A DNA stretch of 64,000 nucleotides from Apoderus coryli (GCA_911728435.2 OU452210.1:11408001-11472000), one strand, 5' to 3'. Counted from the stretch's first letter, positions 1-15,289 are shown. Program-made: numbers and translations. Notes: generated by a model from the letters alone, not told the origin.

Positions 1-3519
<3,519 letters not shown>

Positions 3520-3520
<1 letters not shown>

Positions 3521-3560
3521 ACTGTTAAGGCGCGTATTGACTGCAATAACTTTATATATA
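3520..3560 (-). promoter_or_regulatory. svp: Possible svp core promoter (TATA box)
   Basis: Read on the minus strand, TATATATAAAG occupies 3560-3550. An initiator-like ACAGTTG follows at about 3525-3519, a few bases further than the ideal 30. The TATA motif directly precedes the GC-rich leader of svp. AT-rich DNA gives many chance TATA motifs, so the placement is suggestive only. Confidence 0.3.
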
Positions 3561-5223
3561 TTTCGTGCGTGTTACAAATACTATCTACGTATAGTACAGT
3601 GAAAACTAATCTGTCTTCGGGTAAGTGTATTTCGGTTTTATATATAAGTATTTCGTTTTATTTCGATCTCGTTTGCATAAAGAAAACAACAGATTCATAA
3701 TAATTATTCTTTTTTAAAACTAAATTAGACTATGAAATATATACTAATTTAAATAATTTGATTTTATAATTAATATAATTCTGTTGATTCTTTGTCAGTC
3801 GGATATAGAAATAAAATGAATATTTTATATAAATCGAATACATTACCTAACAAAGTTTAATACATTATAACTAAATTGAATAATTAAATACCTAGTTGCA
3901 TTAAATGATCGTAACTAATCAAACAAGATTTTATAAATTATCTGTTTTTCAAATCATATGTTAAAAATGTTTATTTCATAATAATATTTTTAATTTTTTT
4001 TATTTAAATATTAATTACCTACAATCAAAAATTTTCTTAAATTTTTGTTTGTCCGAATTTTGATACCCATGCATTGGAAACATAACTAGCCCGGTGCGTG
4101 GACAAATTGTTCTTATACAGCAATAAAACAAATATACAAAAACCTTTTACCAGAATTAAAAATTTATATCTAATTTTAATAGGAAATTTAATAAAAAAGT
4201 CGTAAAAATTAGAAATAAAGAAAAGTGTATCTAAATTAACTGTAAATATGTTAAATTTTAACAACTTCCCTTTAAAATTGATTTAGTGCCTCGTAAATTA
4301 GTATCACTGGTTAACAACCTTTTGCTCTTTCGAATATTTGTCCAAATTTTATTTTATTTTAGCTTTCATTTAAAATAAAACCAATAAAAAAAAAATACAT
4401 ATTTGAAGTTTACTGTACGTCATTCAAGTTTGTTAAGATACAAGGTTACCCACCTGGCATAAGTACTTTCCTAAAAAAAAAAAAATCGGAATAATTATTG
4501 GTATTCAATTTTAAGACAGGTGATAGTGTTTTAAAAAAATTGTGAAATTTCTCAAACTATATTTTGCCTCGCCCTCTTTTAAAAAAAATACCTAGGTACG
4601 CCCATGCTTATAGCATTCGGTTAAGAAACAATAATAAATAACTTTGCCTTTAGAAGTTTTGCATAATAAATAGAATAAGCGACAAATCAACAAAAATATG
4701 TTTTTTTCCACAAGTCGCAAGTAACTATTTATTAGTATGTATTTATTTTTTCAATTAGTTGACGTAATTTTGTATTGCTCTTGAAAGTATAGGTATTCTA
4801 AATTATTATTAAATTTTGAATATTTATTTAACAGTAAATTTGATTTAATTTATCAAAAACAAAACTATAATATAATTGCTCTAAAGCTATATATAGAGAT
4901 GACCTTTTTAGGGAAGAGTTCTCGAAACATTATAGACGCTCAGAGGATATGTGTGGTGAGCTAAGTATCTTGATTAAAGCCATCAAATTCTTGCAGCTGA
5001 GGTACCTACGATGTGCATCGCACAATAATAATTACTATTTAGACTTACGACCCGTCGCGTCGCCCGGTCGGTTCACAGAAAAGTGGGTAATTCAATTATC
5101 CAACACCACATACAGTTATATTGTTTGGACTATATAGAGGCCTTTTGTTTTTTCCCTTCGATTTTCTAGTTTTGCTGAAAAAACGCTGTTTCTAAAGTTA
5201 TATTTGCATTTAATTCTTGAACT
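3561..5223. other. AT-rich intergenic DNA upstream of svp
   Basis: I see no gene here. Short open frames at 4037-4264 (minus) and 4949-5137 (plus) have no domain, no splice context and low-complexity composition. Confidence 0.5.
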
Positions 5224-5241
5224 ATTAAAGAGACAACATCA

Positions 5242-5546
5242 ATGAATCTGATTCCATTTGAGAACATTCTTAAAATTCAACAAAGTAAATATATCTATAG
5301 AGTAATAAATAATACACAGAAGTCAAATACACAATTTAGGTTTGCTCATGATGTTCACAATCACTACCACCGAACGAGACAAAATATTTACCATACCAAT
5401 GTTAGAACTAATAAAGGGTTACCTATATGGTCCCATTTACCAAGCATCAAGTATCTATAATAGTTTGCCCATGGAGTTAAGAGCAGCGGAATCGCTTAAA
5501 GCTTTCAAAAAAATGTTGAAGACTTGCTTCGCCCCTGTGTGAGTTA
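5242..5546 (+). pseudogene. LINE reverse-transcriptase C-terminal fragment, frameshifted
   Basis: Two overlapping frames together show the usual end of a non-LTR retrotransposon ORF2. The first has HNHYHRTRQNIYHTNVRTNK at about codons 40-59. The second, one frame over, has SIYNSLPMELRAAESLKAFK and then KMLKTCF near its end. The pattern R-T-x(n)-G, then YN-LP-L and F-K-LK, is that of the region after the thumb in jockey/CR1-type LINEs. One frameshift near 5430 separates the parts. No endonuclease or palm motifs remain nearby, so this is a small 5'-truncated relic. Confidence 0.6.
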
Positions 5547-5784
5547 CATCTCCCTTCTGCTTGTTGCATTTTTTCTTTTTTTAATCCAACATTTTCTCTC
5601 TTTTTTCGTGTGTTTGGTATTATCATAATTTTCTAATGAATCGTATTGCCTTTGGTGATCGGATCTTGAGTGGGCTATTTTTTTTTTGTCTGTGTATAGG
5701 TATGAGCACTGTTGATTTGATTCTATAAACATATTCTTGAGACCAGTGTTGCCTTCAAACACTGTTTAAAGAATTATTTGAATA

Positions 5785-6060
5785 AACATTTGTTAAAAAA
5801 AAGATCTGGTATTGCTGAAACCTCGTGTTGCATTTTGTGTTCACTTCAATATTAGGAGTTTAAGTCAGCAAGTAAAAAAAAATTAATTCGTGGTTCCCTA
5901 GTTTTAGAGAAATATATTCAACTGTAAATGTGAAACCCTGTCGTCGTCCAAGGAGTGTATAAAACATCACAAGAATTGCAAAAAGATGATTTTTTACATA
6001 ATTTTAAGCAAAAATTTGAGGTTTCAGCAATACAAGATCTTTTTTTTTATAACAAATGTT
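5785..6060. mobile_element. Small inverted-repeat element (MITE-like)
   Basis: Roughly 40-base inverted arms are present at 5785-5824 and 6018-6060. Both arms contain AACATTTGTT, an A/T tract, AGATCT, and GGTATTGCTGAAACCTC or its near match. About 190 bases lie between them with no coding capacity. CTCGTGTTGCA follows the inner end of the left arm and also the outer end of the right arm. I could not identify a clear target duplication. Confidence 0.5.
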
Positions 6061-6206
6061 AACAAAATCCTCGTGTTGCAGTTGTGTTATAATTGTTGTC
6101 TCTCGAAGTTATGCCTCAATACACGATGCGTACTTGAGAAACGCTCCATTTTTATTAAATAATCCTCATCGATCCACTATCGATCAACGCTTACCCGACA
6201 TCGCTA

Positions 6207-6928
6207 TACAGGGTGGTCCAACTTTTACCTGCATAAATTTCAGAATCGATAGATAATCGACAAATAATGTGAGTTTGGTTAATAAACTACGTGCGAAAAA
6301 TGCTTCGTTACGAAGTTACAGGGTGTTGAAATTTAAGAAATAAATTCGAATTTTATTAATATATTTATAACCAATTGAGATATTTCAATGAAATTTGGCA
6401 CTTGTGGAGAGATAATCTAGCTTAATTTTTTCATGTAATAATATTATTTTTATTTCCACCAGTGGCGTGCGTACGGCTACCGATTGCGACATTTTTAGTG
6501 AAAAAACAGATACGCCACTGGTTTATCTCAGAATGAAAATCATAATTGCAATTCTTGTCCAATTTAAAAGAAAAAAATACTCTTGCCTTTTTTTCGTAAG
6601 ACGCAACATTTTCGAGTACAAAAATAAAAATCGTCTAAATTGAATGTATTGAAAACCAACATTAAAATAACATATAATAATGCCGCGGCTATTGAGTAAC
6701 CAAGAATACGGTTTTTGCGAAGAAAATGCAGTAGTATCCGCAAGGGAGTATGCACGCAGATTCCCTAATAGACGTCATCCAACGAGAGAAGTTGTTTCTT
6801 AAATTTCAACACCCTGTAACTTTGTAACGAAGCATTTTTGTCACATAGTTTATTAACCAAACTCACATTATTTGTCGATTATCTATCGATTCTAAAATTT
6901 ATGCAGGTAAAAGTTGGACCACCCTGTA
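6207..6928 (+). mobile_element. Mariner-like element with about 130-bp terminal inverted repeats
   Basis: The left end TACAGGGTGGTCCAACTTTT and the right end, its reverse complement, are each flanked by TA (6205-6206 and 6929-6930), the target duplication of Tc1/mariner elements. The inverted similarity continues inward for about 130 bases on each side, through the CTATCGATTC-like block and a second CAGGGTGTTGAAATTTAAG block. The interior holds only the N-terminal part of a transposase (6680-6802). It is therefore an internally deleted, non-autonomous copy. Confidence 0.8.
6680..6802 (+). pseudogene. Mariner-like transposase N-terminal remnant (40 codons)
   Basis: A short intact frame starts at ATG 6680 and reads MPRLLSNQEYGFCEENAVVS, followed by AREYARRFPNRRHPTRE, then a TAA that sits inside the right inverted repeat. 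The pattern (short Met-Pro-Arg start, EY, then A-x-x-Y-x-x-RFPxRRHPT) matches the DNA-binding start of an insect mariner-like transposase. Everything after the first helix-turn-helix, including the DDE/D catalytic core, is deleted. Its position inside perfect-looking ends explains the truncation. Confidence 0.7.
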
Positions 6929-6930
6929 TA

Positions 6931-8089
6931 TGTTAGACTGTTGCCAAGTTATTCGTACCTTCCTGGCCACCTAGTATACATTTATAGAAGAAACCTACTA
7001 GAGTAAAAAAAATAATAACATATGAAAGGCGGTCCTGATATTAGAGAATACCAAGGACGGGACAACCTTGGAATCGTTATTTATTTTGACTTTAAATTAA
7101 AGATTATTAAACTCGCATTAAAATTATGAAATTGGCAATTTTACTAAATTAAAAATATTGGGACATAAGTTAAGTCAAAAAAATACAAAATATTAACCTC
7201 TGCATAGGTAATCCTCTCTAAACCTGGTATTGAACGCACTATAGACATTTTTTTATTTAACTTTTTAATTGATATTGCTCTAAATTTGCAATAACTAGTC
7301 AGCTTTTTTACAGCAATTTTGCCATTGAAATACCTAGTTTCAAATTTGTTTAAAAAATTTATAAATAAAACATTCTGTACCTATAGGTGTACTATAAATT
7401 AATAGTGTTACAGGTAGTTTTTTATATACCTATAAATTTTTCGGGGCCCTACCAAAGATGTCCCAATAGAATAATAATCATAACAACGGTAGTAAAAAAT
7501 GGTCCAAATGTATACCGACGCGTGCTTAAAATGTTACCACCTAGAATTCAAATGTTTCTACCTTCTACAACTATAATTTTGACCTGGTGCTATCAGATGC
7601 GGTCAGAATAATAAGTTAAACACCTAATCTGAGCAACCATAAAGCCAAGATTAGCAAAACATTGGTACAGAGAAATGGGGAGCTTGAAAAGGGTTAACAA
7701 AAGGGTTTGGGCTATGAAATCTCGCTATTGTATCTATGTACGAACACCTGACTCTGTAACACCAAATAGATGATAATATAATGTTAGGTGTATATATATA
7801 TTATGGTTTTGTTTACTTATATTTGTGCCGATTGTATAGAGTAGAAATATTTCATGCTGAATTTATTACAGGTGTATGATATATGTTTTTGGGCAGGGGA
7901 CGGATATAAGAGATAATGTACTTCTTAACTTAAAAGTAATAAAGAGAACTAACTAAATATTCAAGTTAGTTTTGTGGATCGTAAAAAATATAGGAATATT
8001 CTGTTGGGTATTAAAAATGATAAAAAAAGACAAGACAATATTTTACATTTTCAGTATTCTTTAATTAATCATAACCATTTGCTCCAGTT
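6931..8089. other. No gene seen
   Basis: AT-rich DNA. The 74-codon plus frame at 7387-7611 shows no domain or repeat similarity that I recognise. Confidence 0.4.
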
Positions 8090-8375
8090 CAAAAAAACCA
8101 GTGAAAGCCAAACAATCGCTTGCTAAACAAGGTGATGGCGGCTGTATTTTGGAATGCGAACGGAATAATATTGCTCGACTACCTCCAAAAAGGAACCACC
8201 ATTAACAGCGACTATTACTGTGCAGGATAGATTAAAATCGCAAAGAATCCGCCACATTTGCAAAAGAAAAAATGTTGTTTCACCAAGACAATGCACCGTG
8301 TCACAAATCGATGAAAACTATGGCAAAATTGAATGAATTGGGCTTCGATTTGCTTACCCACCCAAATTTTGTTTT
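8090..8375 (+). pseudogene. Mariner transposase catalytic-core fragment
   Basis: Conceptual translation gives KVMAAVFWNANGIILLDYLQ, then KGTTINSDYY. After a stop and a frameshift it gives MLFHQDNAPCHKSMKTMAKL and NELGFDLL. HQDNAPCH contains the second catalytic Asp of classical (ITmD34D) mariner transposases. The N-terminus, first Asp and last catalytic block are absent, so the fragment is dead. A CACCCTGTATATT motif about 270 bases downstream belongs to a different terminus type, so I do not assign it to this fragment. Confidence 0.85.
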
Positions 8376-8639
8376 TTTCTTACTTATCCTACTTCCTCCT
8401 CCTACTTATTGAATGACCTATGACCTCATACACTGTAAATCGTTTGAATGCGTTTTAGGTATATGTAATTGCCAAAATTATTATTTATTACAGAATCATA
8501 ACAGGGCCTTCTTTTTACTATACCCTAATAATAAAAAATGCTAAAAAAATACCATTAAGAAAATATAAATTTGATATGCCACCTGATGTACAACTGAAGC
8601 CAAATATTTTATTTTGTTGGACGCTACGAGACCGGCCAG

Positions 8640-9055
8640 TATGTGTGTTTCACCCTGTATATTAAAAAACTTTAATATATTTTCATAAATAGATAGTAAA
8701 ATGAGATTTTCAACATGAATTTTGAAAAATACGACATGTTTGATATACGCAATGCTACTTCGGATTTATATTTTCGAAGATATCGTGAAAGAAATCAGCC
8801 GGAGAAACAAACATTTAAGAGGCTGGATAAAAATCTTAAGCAACATGGAAGTTTCAAAATACCCCATAAGAAATATAAGAACATCAAAATGCAGCTGGTA
8901 AACACTTGAAGCTCAGCAAAAACACGAAACATCTTTTTGAACATTTGTTTTCGTTTTTTTGCATTTAATTTTGTACTCAAAATAACTGCGATATCTCAAA
9001 AATGTTCACTCAAATTTTCGAAACATTCGTATACTTAGTTTTCCATCCTGTAAAT
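8640..9055 (+). mobile_element. Possible mariner-like relic with N-terminal transposase-like frame
   Basis: A plus frame at 8715-8909 contains DLYFRRYRERNQPEKQTFKR and KNLKQHGSFKIPHK. This resembles the YRxRxP...P...F.RL...L...GSF.P pattern of the transposase DNA-binding region. The block lies between CACCCTGTATATT (about 8644) and CATCCTGTAAAT (about 9045), which resemble element termini but point the same way. So the boundaries are uncertain and the call rests mainly on the frame. Confidence 0.4.
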
Positions 9056-10135
9056 CCTATATATATTTTAAAGTTTTTTTAGGTCCACTTTTACTCCAGC
9101 TTATTTTAAACTTCGATTTAGCGAACAAGTTACGGTTTCAAGTCACATAGTTTACGATATTTTTGGTGCATGTAGGCATGTCGCATTAAAAATTCCGGTC
9201 AAGTTTTTCCTGAAGAGTGTAAATCTGACACTAAAATCAGTTTTGAATTACATCAAATGTGTCCCCTCCAAAAAGTTATGCTAATCAGTGGTATTAGTAT
9301 CGCATTTATAGATATTTAAAAGATTAAACCCACTGTATTTTTAACAAATTCCATTGATAGGGTTTGTTTTACTCGGTTAAAAGTGTGCACCCTTCTGTTC
9401 CGCATCTATTCTTCATCATTGAGTAAGGGATACAAAAGCAAACTGCAAATAAATCCTGATGGGAAGTATTTCAAAAAGGGCTGTATAGGAGTAAACTTAA
9501 TCAAATTTCAAGTTCTATTGACGTATTAGTAGAGATTTTCGGATAATCCATGGGAGTAGGTATAAAAGAGCACTTTTATAAAACCGCAGCGGTAATACCG
9601 CATATATTGAATTTGTGTTTAATTTTCATTTTAATTAGTATTTTTTTCCTTTTTTTTGTGTGTTTGACTTTAGTAGTTTCTACAACAAAGAAATAGGGAG
9701 GCTATAGCACATTACTCAGTAAAAAAAAACACGGCATAGGTAATAATGGATAAAATCACTTAATCGATAAATAGTATAGTGCGGTATATTTAATATTCAT
9801 TTCAATTTCCAGTTCAGGTCTTTTGTTTTTTTTACTAAACTGGCTTCTGTTTTGCCAGAATCTGTCCAGAAATTATAAATATTGTGTTAAAGTATAAAAA
9901 GTATAATGGTTCTGCTAACAGGGAGTTAGGTAGACCGTCGTATTATCGCTGGAATCCATATAGATACATTTTTAATGATTAGTCTGATGAATAAACGGTA
10001 GCAAATGCTTTTACAGCATATTTTTGAAGCAAAACCTTCGATATAAATGATTAATACGTTCGGAGCATTGACTTCATTCTTAAAGTAAAAGCATTTGATT
10101 CGTTAGTAACAAAAGCGACAGCAAATATGAATAAA
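9056..10135. other. No gene seen
   Basis: AT-rich sequence with no supported coding region or element boundary. Confidence 0.4.
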
Positions 10136-10137
10136 AC

Positions 10138-10402
10138 TATTATTATATTATATTATATTATATTATATTATATTATATTATATTATATTATATTATATTA
10201 TATTATATTATATTATATTATATTATATTATATTATATTATATTATATTATATTATATTATATTATATTATATTATATTATATTATATTATATTATATTA
10301 TATTATATTATATTATATTATATTATATTATATTATATTATATTATATTATATTATATTATATTATATTATATTATATTATATTATATTATATTATATTA
10401 TA
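10138..10402. repeat. (TATTA)n microsatellite, about 53 units
   Basis: An essentially perfect pentanucleotide array of about 265 bases runs between a unique ATAAAAC left flank and a TATATGTACTATTAG right flank. It creates a spurious long open frame of Ile-Ile-Leu-Tyr-Tyr repeats. That frame is an artefact of the repeat and not a gene. The lack of interruptions suggests a young or still-mutating array. Confidence 0.97.
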
Positions 10403-11530
10403 TATGTACTATTAGTTTAGCATTTGCGCTAATAAAGCTGAGAGCTGAAGGTACCTCAGCAGCATCTAAATTGTTGTTAAATCAGGTTAGAGCAGAGAAA
10501 TATTACAAAAAATGAGTAGAAACATTACCAGGTGATTACAGAAAGCTCTTCCGTTTTAATGAAGGAAATGTTCATTGGAAAACAGTGTGAAAAACGAAGA
10601 GGTGCTCTGACACCTATTCCAAGAAAAATAAAGTTTTTTAAATAGTGTTGGTGCAGTCAGTTGGTAATATGGATCCTACGTCTTTTTATTTTCTCCTGTA
10701 GATGAAAATTATATAAAATTGATCATAAAAAACTTTAAAAATAAAAATTCTGCTAACTTGGACGGCATCCCCGTACATGTGATTAAGCGATGTCCTGACC
10801 TGCTGGCAAGAGTATTATTCTCTCAATTTGAAATGTAATTATTATTGATTAAAATCATCAATACCTTTAATAATTGTTTCTGGAAACAACAGACGATGTT
10901 GTCGAAATATTGAATTATCACACATTTATAACTTTGTTATTGTGACTGTTTTAGACAACCTTTCGTACATTTCTTTACATTCCAAATTTAAAATCTCTTA
11001 ACGTGGTATAAAATGTACATCTGGTATATTATATATCGACATTCTCTCCAGTTGTCTGGCTTTGCGACCAAACATTGAATACTTTGCATTTAAACAATAC
11101 GTTTATATAATGTTTTACGATCTTCAGATCTAGACTACTCTTGTGGAATACCTTCAAGTATGTACCTTACTGGTATGGTTAGATAATATATAGGTATATA
11201 CGCATATATACGTATTGTATTGTAGCGGTGTGCCAAATCTGCACAATGTCTTACATATTTTTATTAAACATTCCTGCTGGGAAAATTCAACAAAATTAAA
11301 CAAGATTTCCTGTGCAATAATATATAGTGTGAGTAGGTTTCAGGCACAAAGTCTCACCCTATATCATAAGATGGATTCCATTTTTTCTAAAAACCCTGTA
11401 TAGTGTTTCAAAATCAATCCGAGCGATTCTTTGTTTTGTGCCCAAAAAAAAAAGAACTTTGTCGTAATAAACGACTGGTCAAGTTCACCATTAGGAAGAT
11501 ATGACGTTGCATTCTGCAATACATTTATAT
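10403..11530. other. No gene seen
   Basis: AT-rich DNA. It holds one minus-strand copy of the TTTCGAC...hairpin motif at about 10870-10905 (see 20840). Otherwise I see nothing supported. Confidence 0.4.
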
Positions 11531-11534
11531 ATAC

Positions 11535-11760
11535 AGGGTGGTATATTTAAGGATGTGCTTTCACAGGTCATTTTATGAAAAAAAGGCAATTAAGTCAAAT
11601 ATCTCATTACCGATTTCTTTGAAATTTGGCAGCGTTGTAGGTAAAAATATGAAGTTTATATGGAACTAACTAGATCAAAATTATTAAGACCAGTGGCGTT
11701 AGGGGGACAACTTAATAAATATTATTGGCAAAAAAATGTAAGCCACTGATTTAATTTCGA
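11535..11760 (+). mobile_element. One-ended relative of the 6.2-kb mariner-like element
   Basis: It begins TACAGGGTGGTATATTTAAG. Like the 6.2-kb element it contains an ATCTCATTACCGATTTCTTT...GAAATTTGGC block, and then CCAGTGGCG...CCACTG, an internal inverted motif at 11690-11748. No matching right terminus was found before about 12.2 kb. A second TE-like motif (CCAGGGTGTCTCTAAAAGGT, 12212) starts there. The copy appears truncated or interrupted. Confidence 0.55.
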
Positions 11761-12764
11761 TATTGTCTTGAGATAAAGCAACTAAATCTTCAATTTTTTC
11801 ATTTCTTTTATTTTTTTCTTATGTTGCTTCAGTTACGAGATACAAACTTAGAGCTTTTTTCAACATACCATCACAACATCAGAAGGGAATTAAAAATGAT
11901 GTTGAAAATGCAAAAACAAACATCTTTTTCAAATAAAATTTATCAAAATGCACTTTATGATATTTTTATTAAACATGTCACATTTGACAGGGAAAGAAAG
12001 TCGCGCAACTACTATGGTATTTTTTGGTTTTTAGACAAGCAACACTAACTGCATCCTCTAATTTCACTTTTCTCTAATAATAAAAGAGAACCCCATTTGA
12101 TGCAGTCTTTTAGCGGACATGGTATATTCCAATACATGCACCAGTCTGGAATTTGGAGGATGGCTCTCATGGAGAAATATCATGGAGAAATATATTATAT
12201 CATAATATCCAGGGTGTCTCTAAAAGGTCTGTACAAAATCATACCACAGAGTTGTGGGTACAAAATAAGCCGAATAAACGTAACTTACCTTAGTCCAAAA
12301 TTGATGCGTTTCGGAAATACAGGATGATAAAATTGAAAAATAAAAACTGAAAATATTTAATATTATGGGTATTTTTCAAGGAATTATCTAAAAAATTGGT
12401 ACACATGGGTTTTTTGGAGTGCGAAACCCGAATATGGACACCATTTCACTGTGGCCGTTAGAGGGCGCTCCACACTGCAATTGTGATCCAATAAATTAAC
12501 CGCAACTTTTTCCTCAGTGTAATTTTTTACTTTTTTTGTTCTCGAAATCATGCATTGTACATTTCCAAGCAATAAAGGTACTCTTGTTCAAATTCACTAA
12601 AGTACGTCGATTTCGAGATATTTCGGTTTTTAGTGTCTGGTGTCGCACTGGAATATTTTAATTATTTTGAAAAATAATATTTTTTTTTGCATTATGGATG
12701 GAATATGATTATTAGTATCAAATACCCAAGATTAGACGTCTGTGGATGCATTACTACGCAACGA

Positions 12765-12912
12765 GAACATAATATGAATTTTAGTTACTGATGAAGCATG
12801 TTTTACGAGAAGTGTTATACAAACTTGCACAACGAACACGTCTATGCTGATGAAAATCCAAATACTACCAAAGTAACTCATTATCAACATTCAGAGAAAT
12901 TTAACTTATTTA
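12765..12912 (+). pseudogene. Mariner-like transposase fragment
   Basis: One frame reads VTDEACFTR. The next frame continues CYTNLHNEHVYADENPNTTK, then HYQHSEKFNL. This is the first catalytic Asp block and following segment of an insect mariner-like transposase (pattern DEAxFxR...NxHNxHVxADENPxxTxxxxxQxxFxxN). A frameshift separates the halves. Neither the other catalytic residues nor clear termini are retained nearby. Confidence 0.75.
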
Positions 12913-13491
12913 GGAAACTCTATATACTTAAAACCCATGTACTGTTAAATAAAAAAAGGCTTTCAACAATATCGTGCTTCTTCTGCACATTATTAGCATA
13001 CGACCAAGAGTATAAAGTTTATACGAATGTTTGTGTATATACAAGAAGCAGATAACATGCTATTGTGCTTCTATCTGTTGGCAATATGTCTTACGTTGGA
13101 AGATACTTATCTCTGAAACTTAAACATAACCTAAAACCAAGTTTCTACCTTACTGTATAACTGCCTCTTGTTGTAATTACATAAGTCAGAAAAACATAAC
13201 ATCGTTTTATGAGGCATTGTGATAGCTTGATATACCTACATATCTTAACTCTCTTATGTATTAAATTTTATATGTAGGTACGCTTCTAGTAAACCCCTGG
13301 GCTCTAATGTTTACTATAAAATATCTCTTTAATACTTAAACTGATTTGCGACAGTAGTCTTTAGAACTTAATCTATATATATTTAGCAGTCAATTAAAAT
13401 CGATTTATTTGTTCTAAGCCTACCGGTTATAAATATGACTTAATTAAAAAACAATAATTCATTATACCCAGTAGGTCAGGAATATACAGTA

Positions 13492-14258
13492 TACAGGGTG
13501 ATTGCTGGTCGATGGTACCTTAGAAGTTTTGGGAAAAGTCAGCATACCATTATTTTGAAAATTTAAATGATTACTCACGTCAACCCAATCTCTCAGTCTA
13601 TATTGTCATATCTGTACGACTTCCGGTGATACCCTATATATTATTATATTTTTTGATTACCCATCAATTTTGGAGTATTTTAGTTTAACACTTCCCTATA
13701 TACCTGTCTTCAACTCTTTTTGAATAAACACTTTATTTTGATTTTTTTTTTGGTTGAAAACACGTCTCTGGAAAATATTCGCTATTTTGTCGGTTGAATA
13801 GACAGAATATTGAATTTTGGAAGATAGTTCAATAACATCTTAAGAATATCAACTGTCTTGAGAGATTGACGCAGTTGGTTACAGGGTGGTCGCAAATTAC
13901 TGTAGTATGCTCTACTATTAAAAATAGGCATAAGTCAATTTTCTCAACTGGCACACCTTGTATATTATCAAATATTTCGAAATACAATCAAATTTGCTTT
14001 CAAATGATGTATCATGTTCCTATACCTAAACTGTAAGATTGCTGAAATAAAAATAAGTTTGTATAAAAATTGGATTATTTTGCTATACCTATTTTAATTA
14101 CGTAGATAGACATGAATAAATTTGGGATCGGCTTCCGGTTGACAACATTATAGATGAGAGGCTGGGTTGACCTCAGCGATCACTTAAATTTTCAAAACAA
14201 TGGTATGGTTACTTTTCCCAAAACTTCTAAGGTACCATCGCCCAGCAATCACCATGTA
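13492..14258. mobile_element. 767-bp element with TACAGGGTGATTGCTGG ends (mariner-like MITE)
   Basis: The left end TACAGGGTGATTGCTGGTCG and the right end, reverse complement of TACATGGTGATTGCTGGGCG, are flanked by TA on both sides (13490-13491 and 14259-14260). The inverted similarity extends about 140 bases inward, through GGTACCTTAGAAGTTTTGGG, CATACCATT and the CAACCCA block. The middle carries no recognisable transposase. An internal GGTTACAGGGTGGTCGC near 13880 may mark a nested piece of another element. Confidence 0.8.
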
Positions 14259-15043
14259 TACTGTATGTTCTGTTCTGTTTCTTCCGAGGACTTTGAAATT
14301 ATATTACCTAGTTGTTACTGTTACTATAGTTGTTTTAATATGGACTGTAGTTGACATCGAGTGGTCAACTAAAACTAGATGTGGGCGCAATTTCTTAACA
14401 ACATTGATTATAGTATCAGTATAAAAAAAAAACAGATCAAGCTCAACCAACAGCAGCTTCTGCATGTATTTTCCAACAGAACTCATAGATAGACTCAGTC
14501 TGTCTACAAAAATTTAATTCGTAGTTAAACATTTTCCGACAAGTCAGAAAAGGCCCGATCGATAATTACCTGAAGAGAAATATATCTCTAAAAACTAGAA
14601 TATGTGCTACAGAGTATTAGGAGAGTCTCATTCAAAACACAATTTGAAAACCTTATATATATATATATATATATATATCCGGAACTATAACTCAAGTCAT
14701 ACTAACTACTAACTTACATATGTCAGACGATTGCCAGTTTTGATTTTGGAGGATGGCAATGTTGATAGCTTATTTCATAGATCTGCCAGATAAATGACAT
14801 TGAAGCCAGAAAAACTGCGTTTGTTTTCTCATGCATTTACTAACATCTCGAATACTAGTGACGATTTCTTGTAACTCTCGCGAGGAATTCGAACACAAAA
14901 AAATGAGTGTATATTCAAAGCGACTGTTTCCTCATTTCGTATTTTCTTTCATTTGTTATTTTTATCTTGATAAGGACATTTGCGAGATTAACACCAAGGT
15001 TCGCCGGTTAAACGTTGTACATTAGAAAAATTTCTAAGGGATA

Positions 15044-15228
15044 TACAGGGAGTTCCAAAAAGTTGTACCAGATTTGAGGAGGTTATGTTGGATATTGTGG
15101 TGAACAACTTTTGCCCACATGTGCCACATCACAGCACGACAGCAGCAACTGAAAAGTGCCCTAAGGCTCACAATTTGAAACAATCATGACTTAGATGGTG
15201 GCGGCAGATTTCTAATCAAATACGTAGG
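15044..15228 (+). repeat. Dispersed repeat, partner inverted at 44.7-44.9 kb
   Basis: It starts ATACAGGGAGTTCCAAAAAG. Its inner part (CACATGTG...GACGACAGCAGCAACT...AAAGTGCCCTAA...GACTTA.ATGGTGGCG, about 15115-15207) recurs inverted at about 44826-44933. The terminus and length suggest a mariner-like non-autonomous family. No coding sequence is seen. Confidence 0.6.
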
Positions 15229-15289
15229 CTACAAAATTGCTAAACATAAATCAAAACTGAACTGTCTCGGCTTTTCTTTTAAAAATAAT

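Noticed and set aside
9970..10010. Hammerhead-ribozyme-like CTGATGA (also at 31425, 32718 and 41220)
   Set aside because: None is followed by a stem and GAAA core with a cleavage-site triplet in the required arrangement.
10127..10420. 97-codon open frame of Ile-Ile-Leu-Tyr-Tyr repeats
   Set aside because: It is a translation of the TATTA microsatellite. Any frame of this array is open by chance.
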